From Nicotiana tabacum (taxonomy: Eukaryota; Streptophyta; Magnoliopsida; Solanales; Solanaceae): a stretch of 64,000 bases of DNA. The notes below the pieces were generated by a model. That model did no database searches. It worked only from the letters and a program-made list of their open reading frames with translations, and was not told the origin of the DNA. Location: positions 120,588,698-120,652,697 of the forward strand of contig NC_134096.1 of assembly GCF_000715075.1 (NCBI RefSeq). The letters are read 5' to 3'. Positions within the stretch are counted from its first letter, which is position 1, and every line of letters starts with the position of its first letter. Shown piece after piece: positions 1-10,783 of this stretch. Position numbers and translations under genes: made by a program.

Positions 1-293
1 ACTACGGACTTCCAAATAATTTTATGGACGCACTCCTAATTCTAAAATACCATACGGAGCTATTGGAATTATCAAAACTTTATTTCGGGGTCATTTACAC
101 ATAGGTCGGCATCCAGCCAACCTTTTCAACTTAAGTTTTAAACTTTGGAACTAAGTGTTCTCATTCATTCCAAGACCTTACCAGACCCGAACAAATTACC
201 CCAGCAAGTCATATAACAACTGTAAAGTACAAATTGAGGAGTAAATGAGGAAATTGGGCTGTAATACTCAAAATGACCGGCCGGGTGGTTACA
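1..293 (-). repeat. E1 3' LTR, first 293 bases
   Basis: On the minus strand this begins TGTAACC directly after the polypurine tract. It matches the outer end of the right LTR near 8004-8298, for example the shared stretches around 'actacggactt' and 'cattcattccaagacct'. The remainder lies before the window. Confidence 0.9.
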
Positions 294-3200
294 TTCTCCC
301 CATCTTAAACAAACGTTCGTCCTCGAACGGGTTTAGAATTATACATGGAGCCTCAAATAGGTATGGATATTTGCTCTGCATCTCCCGCTTAGTCTCCCAA
401 GTAGCTTCTCCGACTGGTTGGCCTCTCCACTATACTTTCACTGAATCTATGTTCTTTGATCTCAACTTTTGAACCTGCCGGTCTACAATGGCCACCGACT
501 CCACATCATAAGTCAAATTACCATCCAACAACACTGTGCTGAAATCCAAAACATGAGACTCATCTACGACATACTTTCGGAGTATTGATACATGAAATAC
601 TGGATGAACACCCGATAGATTAGGCGGCAATGCAAGTTCATAAGCCACCTCTATAATCTTCTTAAGTATTTCAAAAGGCCCAATATACCTGGGACTCAAC
701 TTTCCCTTATTCCCAAATCTCATAACACCATTCATAGGAGAAACTCGGAGTAGTACCTTCTCTCCTACCATGTAAGCAACATCACGAACCTTGAGGTCGG
801 CAAAACTCTTATGTCTAGACTGTGCCGTGTGAAGACGATCCTGAATCAATTTAACCTTCTCCAAAGCATTCTGAACCAAATCAGTACCCAATAGCCTAGC
901 CTCACCCGGCTCAAACCAACCCACCGGAGACCGACATCGTCACCCATATAAAGCCTCATACGGAGCCATCTGAATGCTCGATTGGTAGCTGTTATTATAG
1001 GCAAACTCTGCCAGTGACAAAAACTGATCCCAAGAACTCCCAAAATCTATAACACAAGCACGTAGAATATCTTCCAATATCTGAATAGTGCGCTCCGACT
1101 GTCCGTCCGTCTGAGGGTGAAATATTGTACTCAATTGTACCTGTGTGCCTAACTCTCGTTGTACTGCCCTCCAAAACTGTGATGTAAACCGAGTGCCCAG
1201 ATCAGAAATGATGGACACTGGCACACCGTGAAGGCGAACAATCTCACGGATATAAATCCCAGCCAACCGCTCTGAAGAAGAAGTAGTACCGACTAGAATA
1301 AAATGCGCGGACTTGGTCAACCGATCTACAATCACCCAAACAGCATCAAACTTCCTCAAAGTCCGTGGGAGCCCAACTACGAAGTCCATGGTAATACGTT
1401 CCCACTTCCATTCTGGAATTTCAAGTTTCTGAAGCAATCCGCCTGGTCTCTGATACCCGTATTTCACCTGTTGACAATTTAAACACCAAGCTATAAACCC
1501 AACTATATCTTTCTTCATTTTTCTCCACCAATAGTGTTGTCTCAAGTCTTGATACATCTTTGCGGTACCCGGATGAATGGAATACCGCGAACTGTGGGCT
1601 TCTTCAAGAATCAATTCATGCAGCCCGTCTATATTTGGCACACAAATACGACCTTGCATCCTCAACATCCCATCATCTTCAATAGTAACATCTTTGGAAT
1701 CACTGTGCTCAACTGTGTCCTTCAAGACAAGCAAATGGGGATCATCATACTGACGCTCTCTGATGCGGTCATATAAGGAAGACCGTGAAATCACACAGGC
1801 TAGAACCCGACTAGGCTCTAAAATATCTAATCTTACGAACTGATTAGCCAAGGTCTGAACATCAACCGCAAAAGGCCTTTCACCAATAGGAATGAATGCA
1901 AGGCTGCCCATACTTACCGCCTTCCTACTCAAGATATCAGCCACCACATTGGCCTTCTCGGGATGATACAGAATAGTGATATCATAGTCCTTTAGCAGCT
2001 CCAACCATCTCCGCTGCCTCAAATTTAGATCCTTCTGTTTGAATAAGTGCTGAAGACTCCGATGATCTGTAAATACCTCACAAGACACACCATAGAGATA
2101 GTGCCTCCAAATTTTCAATGCATGAACAATGGCTGCCAATTCTAAATCATGGACAGGGTAGTTCTTTTCATGTGGCTTCAACTGGAACGAAGCATAAGCA
2201 ATCACTCTACCCTCCTGCATTAAGACACACCCAATACCAATCTGATAAGCATCACAATACACTGTATAAGAACTTGAAGCTGAAAGTAAAACTAGAACTA
2301 GGGTTGTGGTCAAGGCAGTCTTGAGCTTCTGAAAGCTCTCTTCATACTCATCCGACCACCTGAATGGAGCACCCTTTTGGGTCAATTTAGTCAAGGGAGA
2401 TGCAATAGACGAGAAGCCCTCCACAAAGTGAAGATAATAAAGAAAACTCTGAATCTCAGTAGCTGAAGATGGCCTGTGCCAACTCTGAACTGCCTCTATT
2501 TTCTTTGGATCCACCTTAATTCCTTCACTGGACACTATATGTCCCAAGAATGCTACCGAACTAAGCCAGAACTCACACTTGGAGAATTTGGCATAAAGGT
2601 TCTCCTCCCTCAGTCTCGGTAGTACAATACTCAAATATTGTGCGTGTTCCTCCTAGCTACGTGAGTACACCAGGATATCATCAATAAATACCTCAACAAA
2701 CAAATCAAGATACGGCTGGAATACACTATTTACCAAGTGCATAAATGTTGCTGGGGTGTTGGTCAGCCCAAAAGACATCACGAGAAATTCATAGTGACCA
2801 TAACGTGTCCTGAATGTCATCTTTAGAATATCCGAATCCCAAATTTTTAACTGGTGATACCTAGACCTCAAATCAATTTTTGAGAATACCCTCGCTCCCT
2901 GAAGTTGGTCAAATAAATCATCAATACGTGGCAAAGGATACTTATTCTTGATTGTAACTTTGTTCAACTGCATGTAGTCGATGAACATCCGCATAGTACC
3001 ATCTTTATTTTTCACAAACAGAACTGGTGTACCCCAAGGTGACACACTAGGCCTAATAACCCCTTATCAAGGAGTTCTTGAAGTTGCTCTTTCAATTCTT
3101 TCAATTCTTTCAATTCAGCTGGTGTCATATGATACGAAGGGATAGAAATGGGCTGAGTGCCCCACACCAAGTCAATACCGAAATCAATATCCATGTCGGG

Positions 3201-5241
3201 TGGCATACCGGGTAGCTCTGCAGGGAATACATCCAGAAAATCCCGCACTACCGGTACAGAATCAATAGTAGGAGTGTCTGCATCAACATCTCTCACAAAG
3301 GCCAAATATGACAAACACCCCTTCCCAACTATATGTTGAGCCTTCAAGTAAGAAATTACCCTGCTGGGAACATAACTTGGAGAACCTCTCCACTCGACCT
3401 TCGGCAATCACAGTATCACCAACGTCACCGTTTTTGCATGATAGTCCAAAATAGCATGACATGAAGACAACCAATCCATACCCAAGATAACATCGAAATC
3501 GACCATACTAAGCAATAAAAGATCAACTCTGGTCTCCAGTCCTCGAATAGTTACCACACATGACCGATATACATGGTCCATAATAATGGTATCGTCCACC
3601 TGCGTAGATACACGAACATGTGAAACTAAGGACTCACGGGAATATCGAGATAATGAACAAAACATGATGAAACATACGAATATGTGGAACTAGGGTCACA
3701 TAATATAGAAGCTTCTTTGTGGCACACTGAGACAATAACTGTGATCACTGCATCTGAAGCAACAACATCTGGCCTGGAAGGAAAAGCATATAATCAGGCC
3801 TGACCATCACCTGATTGGCCTCCCCCTCTTAGGCAACCCCTAGCTGACTAAGCCCCACCCCGAGCTGGCTGGCCAGGTGGTGGAGCAACTGGTGCAGAAG
3901 TCGTAGCCTGACTCATTTGCTAAACTGGACCTCACAAAAGGCGGGGAAAATATTTCCTCATGTGACCCAGCTCTCCACACTCATAGCAATCCCGCTCGAA
4001 AAATGGTGGCGAGTTCTGAGGTAGACCTCGAGGACCAGAAGAACCTGGTACAGATGAATCCTGAACTGATAGTGCAAGAGATGAACTCTGAGCTAGAAGT
4101 GCACCAAGAGAAGACTGAGTCAAGCACTATATGAACCATGGCTAGCTGATGTGCCACAATGGGCTGAACGAGCCATCTGAGCGGGCCTATAAGGACGACC
4201 CCTGATGTGATAGGGCTGTCCCCAGAAGGAACACCGTTTGAATTACCCGAACCACGAGACCTCTTGGCCTCCCTCTCCTCATGCTCCTGAGTACGGACCA
4301 TCTCTAGCCATCGAGCACTGTCAAACACCTCCTCGAATCTAGCACCTGTTATACATTCCCCAAAGTCATAACAAAACGGAACTGCTAGTTGAGGCCATTA
4401 ATGAACCTCCTGATACTCTCTCTCTCTCTCAGTCTGAACCAACTAAACGAGCCAACTCTGAAAACCGCATCTCATACTGAGTCACGGACATGTCCTCCTG
4501 ACATAAATACTCGAACTGCCTACGTAGTTCCTCTCTGCGGGTCTGTGGCACAAACTTCTCCATAAATAATACGGAGAACTCATGGCATGAAAGTGGTGTT
4601 GTACCAACTGGTCTGCTCCTCTCATAAGTCTCCCACCATCGGAAAGCAGCTCCAGAAAATTGAAAAGTAGTGAACGAGACCCCACTAGTCTCCAGAATAC
4701 CCGCTGTCTGAAGCATCCGCTGGTATTTATCCAGAAAACCCTGAGCATCCTCTGACTCAGAACCGCTAAATGATGGAGGTCGAAGACTCCCAAATCTCTG
4801 AAGTCTCCTCTACTCATCATCAGCCATAACGGGAACTACCGGGGCCTGAGCAGCTGCAACCGGCTGGAATGGTGGTGGCCCCGGTATCTGAAGTCCCTGC
4901 ACTACCTGCTCTAGAGTACGGGCTATAGGGGTATGAGTACCTCCACCGGCCTGAGAAGTGGCAGATGCAGCCTGAGACGAAAGCACCTGAGCAAGGCCAA
5001 TGCAAACTGTCAATATCTAGGCCAAAGCCTCCTGAAGGCCTGGAATCACAATGGGCACAGCTGGTACCTGAGCTGGTCATGTCGGCTCAGCTATGTCTGG
5101 AATCTACTCCTGAGCTGGAGAAACTGGTGGTGCTGCTCCAACTGCTGTACGAGCTACACCTCGACCTCTACCTCAGCCCCGGCCTCTCACGGCCCTAACT
5201 GGTGGTTGACCGTCCAATTAGGTAGTACGTGTCCTCACCAT
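289..5241 (-). pseudogene. E1 gag-pol polyprotein, broken
   Basis: The start is an ATG at 5241 that begins the conserved MVRT-type gag N-terminus. In order on the minus strand there are gag (about 5241-4000), a zinc knuckle (CYECGELGH, 3935-3990), aspartic protease (about 3720-3410), reverse transcriptase (about 3050-2560, with FIDDILVYS and FSKIDLRS present), RNase H (about 2290-2000), integrase (about 1680-940) and chromodomain (about 560-340). At least seven stops or frameshifts separate the open segments; one stop (TAG) interrupts the chromodomain after SVKV. The fourth zinc-binding Cys of the knuckle is replaced by Phe. If the last frame is followed, the stop codon (ATG TAA) uses the first bases of the 3' LTR. 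The copy cannot make a working polyprotein. Confidence 0.92.
294..329 (-). other. E1 polypurine tract with adjacent hairpin
   Basis: Read on the minus strand, the purine run AAGATGGGGAGAA ends at the LTR start and is the expected plus-strand primer. Just upstream, 314-329 forms a perfect 6-bp stem with a 4-base loop (CGTTCG-AGGA-CGAACG). The same hairpin is found before the polypurine tracts of E3 and, one pair shorter, E4. Confidence 0.8.
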
Positions 5242-5428
5242 CTGTGAAAGAATAGAATAAAAGAAATTTAGTATCCGAAATCAACAATTTCGCACGACAG
5301 AATACAAAAAAAGTGAATTTTTTTTTCCTAAGGGTTTGGCAGTCTCTCGAAGATAAGTACAAATATCTCTGTACCGATCCTCAAGACTATTAAACACGCT
5401 CATGACTCGTGAGACCTATGTAACCTAG

Positions 5429-5440
5429 GCTTTGATACCA
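5429..5440 (-). other. E1 primer-binding site (initiator tRNA-Met)
   Basis: On the minus strand this reads TGGTATCAAAGC, one base from the TGGTATCAGAGC complement of initiator tRNA-Met. It lies three bases after the LTR end. Confidence 0.85.
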
Positions 5441-5443
5441 ACT

Positions 5444-8298
5444 TGTCACGACCCAAAATCTCACTTGTCGTGATGGCACCTATATCAATACTAGGCAAGC
5501 CGACAACCCCAATAAAATACTATATCTTTTAAGTTTGAAAATATAATACTGAATTCAATAGAAAACCTCACCATTACAGATATAAAATACTCCCAAAACC
5601 CCGTGTTACTGAGTACATGAGCATCTAAATGAATACAAAGCCTTATAGATAAAAACACTGTCTGAAAGTATAGAACAGTACAATAACTGAAAGAAAGAGA
5701 GTCAAGGTCAGCGGATGCCAGGCAGCTACCTTGATAGTCTCCAATTGATAGCACTCTGGAAAACTAGCAGTCGACGTGTCCGAAATCACCTGAATCTGCA
5801 CACAAGATGCAGAGTGTAGTATGAGTACAACCAACTCAATAAGAAACAAGACTAACCTTTGGGCTGAAAGTAGTGACGAGCTCAGCAGGTACAGTCCAGT
5901 ATATAAATAACGGTACAGAAATGTAGGCATGCTTTCAAGTTCGACAGTACAACTCAGTACAAGTAAGATAGATCAATATTGCATGATATCATGGATATGA
6001 CATCTCATTGGAGAACCTTGTGTACTCACGATCACAAATAATTCGGTCACTCGATACTGTTTATGGCCAATCCAGCCCAGGGATATTCCATCCCGCATAT
6101 ATATACATTGACTGACAGTCAGTCATTCAGTACCGTATAAGGCCAATCCAACCTTGGGGTAATTTATCCCCAAATGTAAATGATTCGGATAAGATCCATG
6201 TCCTGGGAAATTCATTATAAATATAAATAAGTAAGGCAAGTCCATGCCCTGGGAAGTCCATCCCATATATAAATCATCTACGCTCACTATGGGGGGTGCA
6301 GACTCCGGAGGGGCTCCTTCAGCCCAAGCGTGATATAAAGTCGATATGGCCTCCTATAGGCGGGCAGCCCCTATCCATATAATGATAAAGACTATAAGGC
6401 CTGCTGCAGGCGAGTAGCCCCGTTCCCGAGCCCATAAATACCCTCACAATGGATGAACATGACTGAGTATGAAATATATATTTTCTTTTAAAAACAATTA
6501 AATCCAACAGCAACAAGATCCTATGGGTCCCAAAATATCGGCACGTAGCCTAATCATGATCTTTAATACGAGTCTCAGCTCAATTTCCTAACACGTGAAA
6601 AATATGCGAATAATAACATGATTCTTTAATTTTACAACTTCACATGATTTATTCAAGTCACAATTTCTATGGTGCACGTCCAAACGCTCGTCACATATCA
6701 TGTGCGTCACTTCTAAACAATTTATATAACACCAAATTTGGGGATTCATATCCTAAGAATCAAGTTTAGAAGTGTTACTTACCTCAAACTGTGTAATTTC
6801 TTACTCTGTTATGCCCTTACCTCGCAAATTGACATCTGAACGCCTCGAATCTAGTCTCAAATCATTCGATTCAGTCAATACAAATTATAGGAATTAAATC
6901 CATATGAAAATACTAATTTTCCAATAAAATTCAAAATTTCACCCAAAAATCGCCCGTGGGGGCCACGTCTCGGACCGCCCTTTCAATCACGAGTCCAACT
7001 ATATAAATTTTACCAAATTCGGACATCATCTCGACCCTCAAACCTTTAAATTAAACCAAGAGGGTTTTCTAAATTTTCCAACTTAATTCACTCATTAAAT
7101 GTTAAAAATAATCATGGATTTGGGTAATTTAACTAATATTGAGTTAAGAACACTTACCCCGTTGTTTTCATTGAAAATCTCCCAAAAATTACCTCTTTCC
7201 GAGCTCCAATTCGTCAAAAATGGAAAATGGAACTTAAAGTTTCTGTCCAGTCATTTGCTCTACGCGATCGCGGACTTGTCCACGCGATCGCGAAGCACAA
7301 TTCTCCCACTGCCCACATTAACCTTACGCGATCGCGGACCTGTCCACGCGATCGCAAAACTCAACCTCACAGGCCTACGCGATCGCGGACTCGCCCACAC
7401 GATCGCGAAGCACAAATGCGTGACCTCCACTTATTCTACGCGAACACGACCTTCTTCACGCGTTCGTGAATCACAAACTCCCACAGCTACGCGGTCGCAG
7501 CCCTCTTCACGCAATCGCAAAGAACCAAATCATCACTGCCTCAAACAAGCCTACGCGATCGCGGATAAGTTAATGCGATCGCGTATAAGGAAACTAGGTA
7601 CATGCATCAGAAAAATTCTAGCAGCTATTTAAGTCTAAATTTCGATATGTTAACCATCCGAAACCCCACATGAGGCCCCCGGAACCTCAATCAAATATAC
7701 CAACAAGTCCTAAAACATCATACGAACTTAGTTGAACCCTCAAATCACATCAAACAATGCTAAAATCACAAATCACACTCAATTCAAGCTTAACGAAAAC
7801 TAACGAATTCCAACTTCTACATTCGATGCCGAAACCTATCAAATCAAGTCCGATTGACCTCAAATTTTGCACACAAGTCATAAATGACATAACAGAGCTA
7901 TAAAAATTTTCAGAACTGGATTCCGATTCCGATATCAAAAAGTCAACTCCCCGGTCAAACTTCCAAACTTAAATTTCTATTTTAGCCATTTCAAGCCTAA
8001 TTCAACTACGGACTTTCAAATAATTTTCCGGACACGCTCCTAAGTCCAAAATCATCATACAGAACTATTGGAATCATCAAAATTTTATTCCGCGGTCATT
8101 TACACATAGGTCGACATCCAACCAACATTTTCAACTTAAGTTTTAAACTTTGGAACTAAGTGCTCTCATTCATTCCAAGACCTCACCGGACCCGAACCAA
8201 TTACCCCGGCAAGTCATATAATAACTGTAAAGTAAAAATTGAGCAGTAAATGGGGAAATAGGGTTGTAATACTCAAAACGACCGGTTGAGTCGTTACA
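5444..8298 (-). repeat. E1 5' LTR, complete (2855 bp)
   Basis: Minus strand, TGTAACGACTC at 8298 to GGGTCGTGACA at 5444. It contains a CpG-rich array (7258-7592) and a zone of small hairpins such as 6080-6094, 6156-6171 and 6251-6264. Open frames seen within it (for example 7099-7632) are products of the repeats and not genes. It is homologous to the isolated LTR at 43969-46696. Confidence 0.92.
7258..7592. repeat. CpG-rich near-palindrome cluster in E1 LTR
   Basis: About a dozen variants of ACGCGATCGCG occur, often in pairs separated by about 8-20 bases and the pairs spaced at about 50-60 bases. Each is nearly self-complementary. Clusters of different but similarly CpG-rich words occupy a comparable place in the other LTRs of the window. 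Confidence 0.85.
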
Positions 8299-8472
8299 TT
8301 TGCTCAGACAAAGATATTAACTTACCTATTTTGATCTTGTTGATCCCTCAGTAGCAGCAACAACAGAAAATGCTCAACAACAGCCTACATTATCAGTTTA
8401 ATAAGATTTTCTTCTGTAGCATATTCATTAAAGAAAATACTATTACTAGCATGACCAAATAACTTGACTTAC

Positions 8473-8910
8473 CGCACTGCCCTTGGTCCTTAACTCCAGT
8501 AACGGCACCCTTCTTTCTCCAATCCATGGTAGCGGGAGCAGTCACATTTTCATACTTGAATGATATGGTTTTTGATGACTTTTGATGAGAAGACATTTTG
8601 TATCCATTGTGAGTCGCTTTAAATTCCTCATTTGTCAAATCTACAAATTCGTTGATGCCCAACTTATAAGGCCTAATTCCAGCCTTATTGACTGACTCAA
8701 TGTATTCAAAATTGTCCTTGAATATTTTGAACCTCTTTGCTTTCTCTGCATCATCTCTGTACACACGTCCAAAGCGAGCCATCCAGTGATCGTGTTTCTG
8801 GACCATTGATGCTTCGTTCAAGTCACGAGATGTGGTTTGAGAAGCCCACATTCCTAACACTAGTAGAGCTACAAAAGCAAGCTCAGCTTCCAACTGGATA
8901 TTAAAGCCAT
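8473..8910 (-). pseudogene. Papain-like cysteine protease, exon 1 only
   Basis: The frame encodes an N-terminal hydrophobic signal segment, then the I29 inhibitor prodomain with a full ERFNIN pattern (E-x3-R-x3-F-x2-N-x3-I-x3-N in EKAKRFKIFKDN...) and GINEFVD (GxNxFxD), then the start of the mature enzyme (MDWRKKG, VKDQGQCG). The exon ends at a good donor, CAGTGCG|GTAAGT, at 8473. Gln of the oxyanion hole (GQCG) is present, but the catalytic Cys, His and Asn would lie in missing exons. The natural ATG (8910, ATGGCTTTAATATCC) is in a different frame from the rest: a one-base shift lies inside the signal peptide. E1 begins 174 bases into the intron. It resembles the SAG12-like senescence group. 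It is a fragment unless the other exons lie beyond the left edge. Confidence 0.88.
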
Positions 8911-8991
8911 CTTTCACTAGCTGAATTTTTGTGTTGAATCTAATATGTCTCTATTTGAATGTTGTGGATGAAATGCTTAGAGTGACTATGG

Positions 8992-8999
8992 TATTTATA
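8992..8999 (-). promoter_or_regulatory. TATA box of the cysteine-protease fragment
   Basis: The minus strand reads CTATAAATAC about 85 bases upstream of the ATG at 8910, a normal spacing for a plant TATA box followed by a short 5' leader. The promoter therefore seems to survive upstream of the broken gene. Confidence 0.6.
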
Positions 9000-10783
9000 G
9001 TACTAACGCTGTGGTTATATTAAGGTAACTCAAATTTTTTATCATTTTTACTTGATGATTGAATTCTTCGGAAAGCCCGGCAAGTTACGTATGATAGACT
9101 GATTGTGATAATAAAGGTGGATCAGGCACGTTGTTTGATGTCCTCAAATGATATCTTACAATAAACCTTTCATTTGCAACTATCTCACAAGTTTTCGTTC
9201 CATAATTTTCGAACATAGTTTTGGAACTGTAGGCACTAAAGAAGCTCCTTTATTGGCAAAGTTTTCTGATTTTGGGATGGAGGACTTGATCACTATGTTG
9301 TCCTATTTGTAAGTAACAATCACTTCTGTTTTGACCTTAAATGTATTAGGAAAAGGAACCAAAAGAAGAAAGAAAGAAAAAAAGAGAGAAAAAGAGAAAG
9401 AGAAAGGCCATCACAGCAGTTTGCCCTTTACTCAACAGGAAAGAAAACATTTTCATGAATGGCATGTCATATTTGTTTTATGAGATTACGTTATTTTCTT
9501 TAGTAAACAAATCAAGAAATATGGGAACTAGTTTTGTTACAGAACTTTTTATCATTATTCTGGAGAATGAAAGATATGGAAAGAGCAATAATGCAAAAAT
9601 TCAAATTGTTGAGGTGTTGATAGTCAGTGAAGCATAAACATGTAAATGTCGAACAATACAACCTAATAGTAGTACTTAGTATATCCCCAACTTTCACCAC
9701 AAAGTCTTAGGAAGTAACGAACTCAAGATTTTGTTATATAAATTTAGCTTTTTCGTTTTCCACCAGACCATTATCAAAACCAAAGACCATGTTGCTTCTA
9801 TATGCAGTTTTTACATGAACAAAATCAGAGGCATATTAGCCAGGAACTACGGACGGGATGATAAATGGAGGAAAGACAGTGAGACAGTTGATTGTGGAAT
9901 CAAAGAAACAGGGCATCCACAACCTTGGTACCATATCCTATAGTCTATCTGGTTAGTTAGTCAAATTTCAAAATTATTTATCACCTAGAACTTGGTAACA
10001 CCTCAGATAGTTACCCAACTTATATGAGCTCTCCAGAAGAGAATCAAGTAACTACTAATGCATGTTAGTAGTTTAATGGTTTTCAGTTCTGATGATTGCA
10101 AATTTAAGGATATCACTTGGTCTCATATGGAAATGCGCAAAATCGTACAAAAGGGAGAGCGGGGAAGAAGAAACCAGGAGCACTCGAACATAAAGACACA
10201 CATCATACGCTACTCATAAAAAGTGAACATTTTCATTTAAAATAAGGCCCTTGATATGCACAAAATTTCATTATGTTCAACAACTATGCCCCAATCCTGA
10301 ACTAGTTGTGGTTGGCACAAATTTCAATATGTACAAGTCCAAATTCATATAAAATTTGAAACATCACATGTGTTTCAGCTCAATTGTGAGCGATGCCTAT
10401 TCCCATTAGAGCTGAATAAAATCAAAGAAATTCCTACGTCATATTCTACAGCTTCTGAAACTATGCAAGCCTTACCATCATCCTTCAGACTTCAGGAAGT
10501 TGAAATCAATGCAGAAGTGCTTGAATTGTTATCTACCAAGTGTCTCGGAAGAGCCTGTTTCTCTTCAATCCTGCCATATCAGCATTAAAATTATTCTGAA
10601 AATCAATAGATGGATGAATGAAACAACATTACCAGACTTCATATTAGGGAATTCATTCCTGCAGAGCTGAATCATACCCTTGCAAGTTACGCAAAAAATG
10701 GAGATTCTTCAAAACACTACTGTGCCACCAGCTTCTCAATTTCTGATAAATTAAGGTTTAACGAGCCACAATAGCATTCAGGC
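9000..10783. other. Intergenic region between protease fragment and UPF0052-like gene
   Basis: No coding homology was recognised. It holds the upstream region of the protease fragment (right of 9000), a purine-only tract of about 50 bases at 9357-9407 (mostly A and G, AAAGAGAAAGAG type), and, near 10400-10783, presumably the 3' untranslated region of the minus-strand gene. I could not fix a polyadenylation site. Confidence 0.5.

Larger units (their letters stand above)
1..8298 (-). mobile_element. Ty3/gypsy chromovirus E1 (Del/Tekay type), 3' LTR cut by window edge
   Basis: This is a minus-strand LTR retrotransposon. Its 5' LTR lies on the right (5444-8298), followed by a Met primer site, a degraded gag-pol region (289-5241), a polypurine tract, and the first 293 bases of the 3' LTR. 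LTR ends are TGTAACGAC and GGGTCGTGACA as read on the minus strand. The internal region is about 5.15 kb and the LTR 2.86 kb, so the whole element should be about 10.9 kb. The C-terminal chromodomain after the integrase and the long LTRs are typical of the Del/Tekay lineage. It sits inside the first intron of a cysteine-protease gene, in the same orientation. The target-site duplication cannot be checked because the left end is outside the window. Confidence 0.93.

Noticed and set aside
4933..5247. 104-codon frame opposite gag
   Set aside because: It is antisense to the conserved gag N-terminus of E1, and other elements do not preserve it.
7099..7632. 177-codon frame rich in Arg and Ser
   Set aside because: It covers the CGCGATCGCG cluster of the E1 LTR; the apparent protein repeats come from that array.
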